DNA from: JBGOUV01 sp041477815
Lineage (GTDB): Bacteria; Acidobacteriota; Terriglobia; Bryobacterales; JACQDG01
NCBI GenBank assembly: GCA_041477815.1
Contig: JBGOUV010000159.1
Span: forward strand, 1-14,529
Direction: 5' to 3'
Length of the DNA stretch: 14,529 bases
Below the pieces are notes generated by a model that was given only the letters and a program-made list of their open reading frames with translations, was not told where the DNA came from and searched no databases. The translations under genes were made by a program, and so were the position numbers. Position 1 is the stretch's first letter; every line of letters starts with the position of its first letter. Of the stretch, positions 12,867 to 14,529 are shown piece after piece.

Positions 12867-14410
12867 CCGCCTTTCTCGTCCTCGCCTTGCTGCTCCCTGC
12901 CGCCACGGAGGAGCCCCGTGGCTCGATCCGTGGCCGTGTCGTATGCGTTCAGACCGGCGAGGGTCTGCGCGGGGTGAGCGTCCTGGTTTCGGGTCAGGCC
13001 GGCAGCGGTCCCGGCCTGGGACGCACCGCCACCTCCGCCGAGGACGGCGCCTTTTTGATCGAGCGCCTGCCGGCTGCCAACTATACCCTCGCCGTCCAGA
13101 AGAGTGGCTACCGGCCCGTCGATGCCGCACCGCTTCGAATCGTACTGGAACACAACCAGGCTCGGTCCGGCCTCGAGCTCCGGATGAACCGCCCCGGCGT
13201 CATCACCGGGACCGTGACGGACGCGGAGGGCATGCCCATTGCTGCAACCCAAGTAACCGCCTTCCGCGTCGTCTGGACGGACGGTCGTCGTCGCTGGGCC
13301 CGCGTCGAGGGAGTCACCACCAATGACCGGGGCCAGTATCGGCTCTTTGGTCTGGACGCCGGCCGGTACGTGGTCCGAGCCACGGCCCCCCCAGTGGAAG
13401 CCCTGGAGGGCGAATGGGAGCTGGCTCGGCGGGCTTACTATCCGGGGACCTCCCGGGTTTCCGAGGCGAGTCCGCTGCTGGTGCGCTGGGGTCAGGAATC
13501 CAGTGCCGTGGATTTCGTACTCCGGCCGCAGGCGGGCTTCTCGGTCGCAGGACGGGTCCTGGATGCTGCCGCCGGAAGCCCGTGCGCCACCTGTAGCGTC
13601 AGCGTCGCGCCGGTGGACGAGCCTCTGGAGCGAAGCCAGCGGGTCGCCCCGGACGGCTCCTTCCGGGTGCGGGGTCTGCTGGCCGGCTCCTACCGCATCA
13701 TGGCTGAGAAGCCCGGCCCGCAAGGGACGGCGACTTCTCGCGTCGTCCAGGTAGCCAAGCAGGATCTGCGGGACGTCGAGCTCGTGGCCGGACTGGAACG
13801 GGCGGTCGCCGGACGTGTCGTGTGGGAATCGCCGGCGGGCGAAGGGGATCGCAGCAGGCTCAACCTCAGCGTCCTCCTGCGCGACGACTACGGCGACGAA
13901 GAGGAAGCTCACGTGACGCCAGATCTTGCCTTCGCCTTGCCCAGCCTCCCGGAAACTTCCTATGGGGTTGCTCTGGAGGGCCTCCCGCCAAACGCGTACC
14001 TGAAAACCTTGCGGCTCGCGGGACGCGATCTGCCGCGTCCAGCCATCGACCTCCCGGAGCAGGGCGCTCTTACCCCGCTCGAGTTAGTGGTTGCCTTCGA
14101 CGCGGCGACGGTCGCCGGCCACGTGAAATCCAACCCCGAGGAAGCCTCTGGCGCCGTGTTGCTGGTCCCGCAGGACAACCAGCCGGCTTACTTGACCGAA
14201 CACCGCGTTCGGACGGACTCCCGCGGCAGCTTCACGCTGTCCGGCATCGCCCCGGGCAGCTACACCGCATTTGCGGCGCCTCCGGATAACGCACTCCTGC
14301 TCGAAGATCCCGAGACGCAACGTCGTTTCCTGAGCGCCGGCAAGTCCATCACCCTGGACCCAGGCCAAAAGGCAACGCTGGAACTCCGTCTGATCCAGAT
14401 GGATCCCTAA
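12863..14410 (+). CDS. Secreted protein with carboxypeptidase-regulatory-like repeats (second paralogue)
   Basis: A 515-residue paralogue of the preceding protein, with the same length and order of modules. Residues 1-16 (MTAFLVLALLLPAATE) are a signal peptide. Modules begin with GSIRGRVVCVQTGEGLRGVS, then GVITGTVTDAEGMPIAAT, TNDRGQYRLFGLDAGRYVV, RVSEASPLLVRW with DFVLRPQAGFSVAGRVLD, PDGSFRVRGLLAGSYRI, and finally RTDSRGSFTLSGIAPGSYTA. Two cysteines (CATC near residue 235) lie in the middle module. No catalytic domain is seen. Its ATG overlaps the TGA of the first paralogue, so expression is likely coupled, and the pair may form a complex or two versions of one surface component. The earlier in-frame codon at 12653 lies inside the first gene and is not a plausible start. 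Confidence 0.8.
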   Translation: MTAFLVLALLLPAATEEPRGSIRGRVVCVQTGEGLRGVSVLVSGQAGSGPGLGRTATSAEDGAFLIERLPAANYTLAVQKSGYRPVDAAPLRIVLEHNQARSGLELRMNRPGVITGTVTDAEGMPIAATQVTAFRVVWTDGRRRWARVEGVTTNDRGQYRLFGLDAGRYVVRATAPPVEALEGEWELARRAYYPGTSRVSEASPLLVRWGQESSAVDFVLRPQAGFSVAGRVLDAAAGSPCATCSVSVAPVDEPLERSQRVAPDGSFRVRGLLAGSYRIMAEKPGPQGTATSRVVQVAKQDLRDVELVAGLERAVAGRVVWESPAGEGDRSRLNLSVLLRDDYGDEEEAHVTPDLAFALPSLPETSYGVALEGLPPNAYLKTLRLAGRDLPRPAIDLPEQGALTPLELVVAFDAATVAGHVKSNPEEASGAVLLVPQDNQPAYLTEHRVRTDSRGSFTLSGIAPGSYTAFAAPPDNALLLEDPETQRRFLSAGKSITLDPGQKATLELRLIQMDP

Positions 14411-14443
14411 AGGTACACCCTAGACTGGCGAAAACTCTGCCTT

Positions 14444-14529
14444 ATGCCCCCTGCTACCGTTGATTCCGTACCAGGACGGACGTACCAGAAAGTACTGATT
14501 CTGAGTGGCCCGGCGTCGAGCGGAGCTGC
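14444..14529 (+). CDS. Possible start of a further gene (cut by window end)
   Basis: An open frame of 28 codons begins at ATG 14444 and runs off the window. It reads MPPATVDSVPGRTYQKV, then LILSGPASSGA. The latter has the look of a beta-strand and loop but lacks the Lys of a P-loop within the visible part. There is no good ribosome binding site or -10 box at the leaderless distance, and synonymous codon choice is not strongly G/C-ending. It could be chance. Confidence 0.2.
   Translation, partial: MPPATVDSVPGRTYQKVLILSGPASSGA

Noticed and set aside
1..14529. CRISPR arrays, tRNA or rRNA genes
   Set aside because: No regularly spaced repeats, cloverleaf-like sequences or rRNA-like stretches were seen on either strand.

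Overview
The window looks like a high-GC chromosome segment from an Acidobacteriota-type bacterium, probably Solibacter/Bryobacter-like. This rests on a 1045-residue Oar-like TonB-dependent receptor with an N-terminal carboxypeptidase-regulatory domain, two tandem proteins built from the same regulatory-like domains, a TadG-like protein, a membrane-anchored PQQ-type propeller protein and a twin-arginine M20 amidase. The taxonomic call is an inference; there is no rRNA or tRNA gene to anchor it.

Layout. Positions 1-226 hold nothing I recognise. At 227-559 is a shrunken ECF sigma factor: the first and last parts of a DUF6596-type protein of about 400 residues are joined in frame. A stand-alone 5'-3' exonuclease/flap nuclease (565-1434) follows at once. 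Converging on it from the minus strand is an M20 amidase/carbamoylase gene (1417-2701) whose last 70 codons are in a different frame. The divergent gap 2702-2823 contains a perfect 42-base palindrome made of hexamer blocks. A small lipoprotein (2824-3261) and the large TonB receptor (3269-6406) follow on the plus strand.

The most unusual part is 6295-8245. A single A/T-richer gene of 531 codons (6528-8123), with its own consensus-like promoter and a strong ribosome binding site, lies between two copies of the receptor gene's 3' end (6295-6406 and 8132-8245). Apart from one 2-base insertion, the copies differ only by synonymous changes and a swap of stop codon, so they diverged while both were coding. 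This looks like a one-gene cargo acquired by recombination or integration at a gene end. The protein has an unassigned N-terminal region, a charged coiled coil and a C-terminal domain suggestive of a small toxin-like fold. It is the best candidate here for an undescribed accessory (possibly defence) function, but nothing in the window proves that.

After it come a PQQ-like propeller protein on the minus strand (8234-9730), a TadG-like secreted or pseudopilus-associated protein (9928-11175), and two co-oriented, translationally overlapping paralogues with carboxypeptidase-regulatory-like repeats (11307-12866 and 12863-14410). A promoter with a palindromic operator-like site lies upstream of that pair. 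The last 119 bases may hold the start of another gene.

Two modes of translation start are visible. Three genes (amidase, TonB receptor, propeller protein) have a TATAAT or TAGAAT box exactly 6 bases before the start codon and no Shine-Dalgarno sequence, the arrangement expected for leaderless mRNAs. The exonuclease, the TadG-like gene and the inserted 531-codon gene instead have purine-rich ribosome binding sites.
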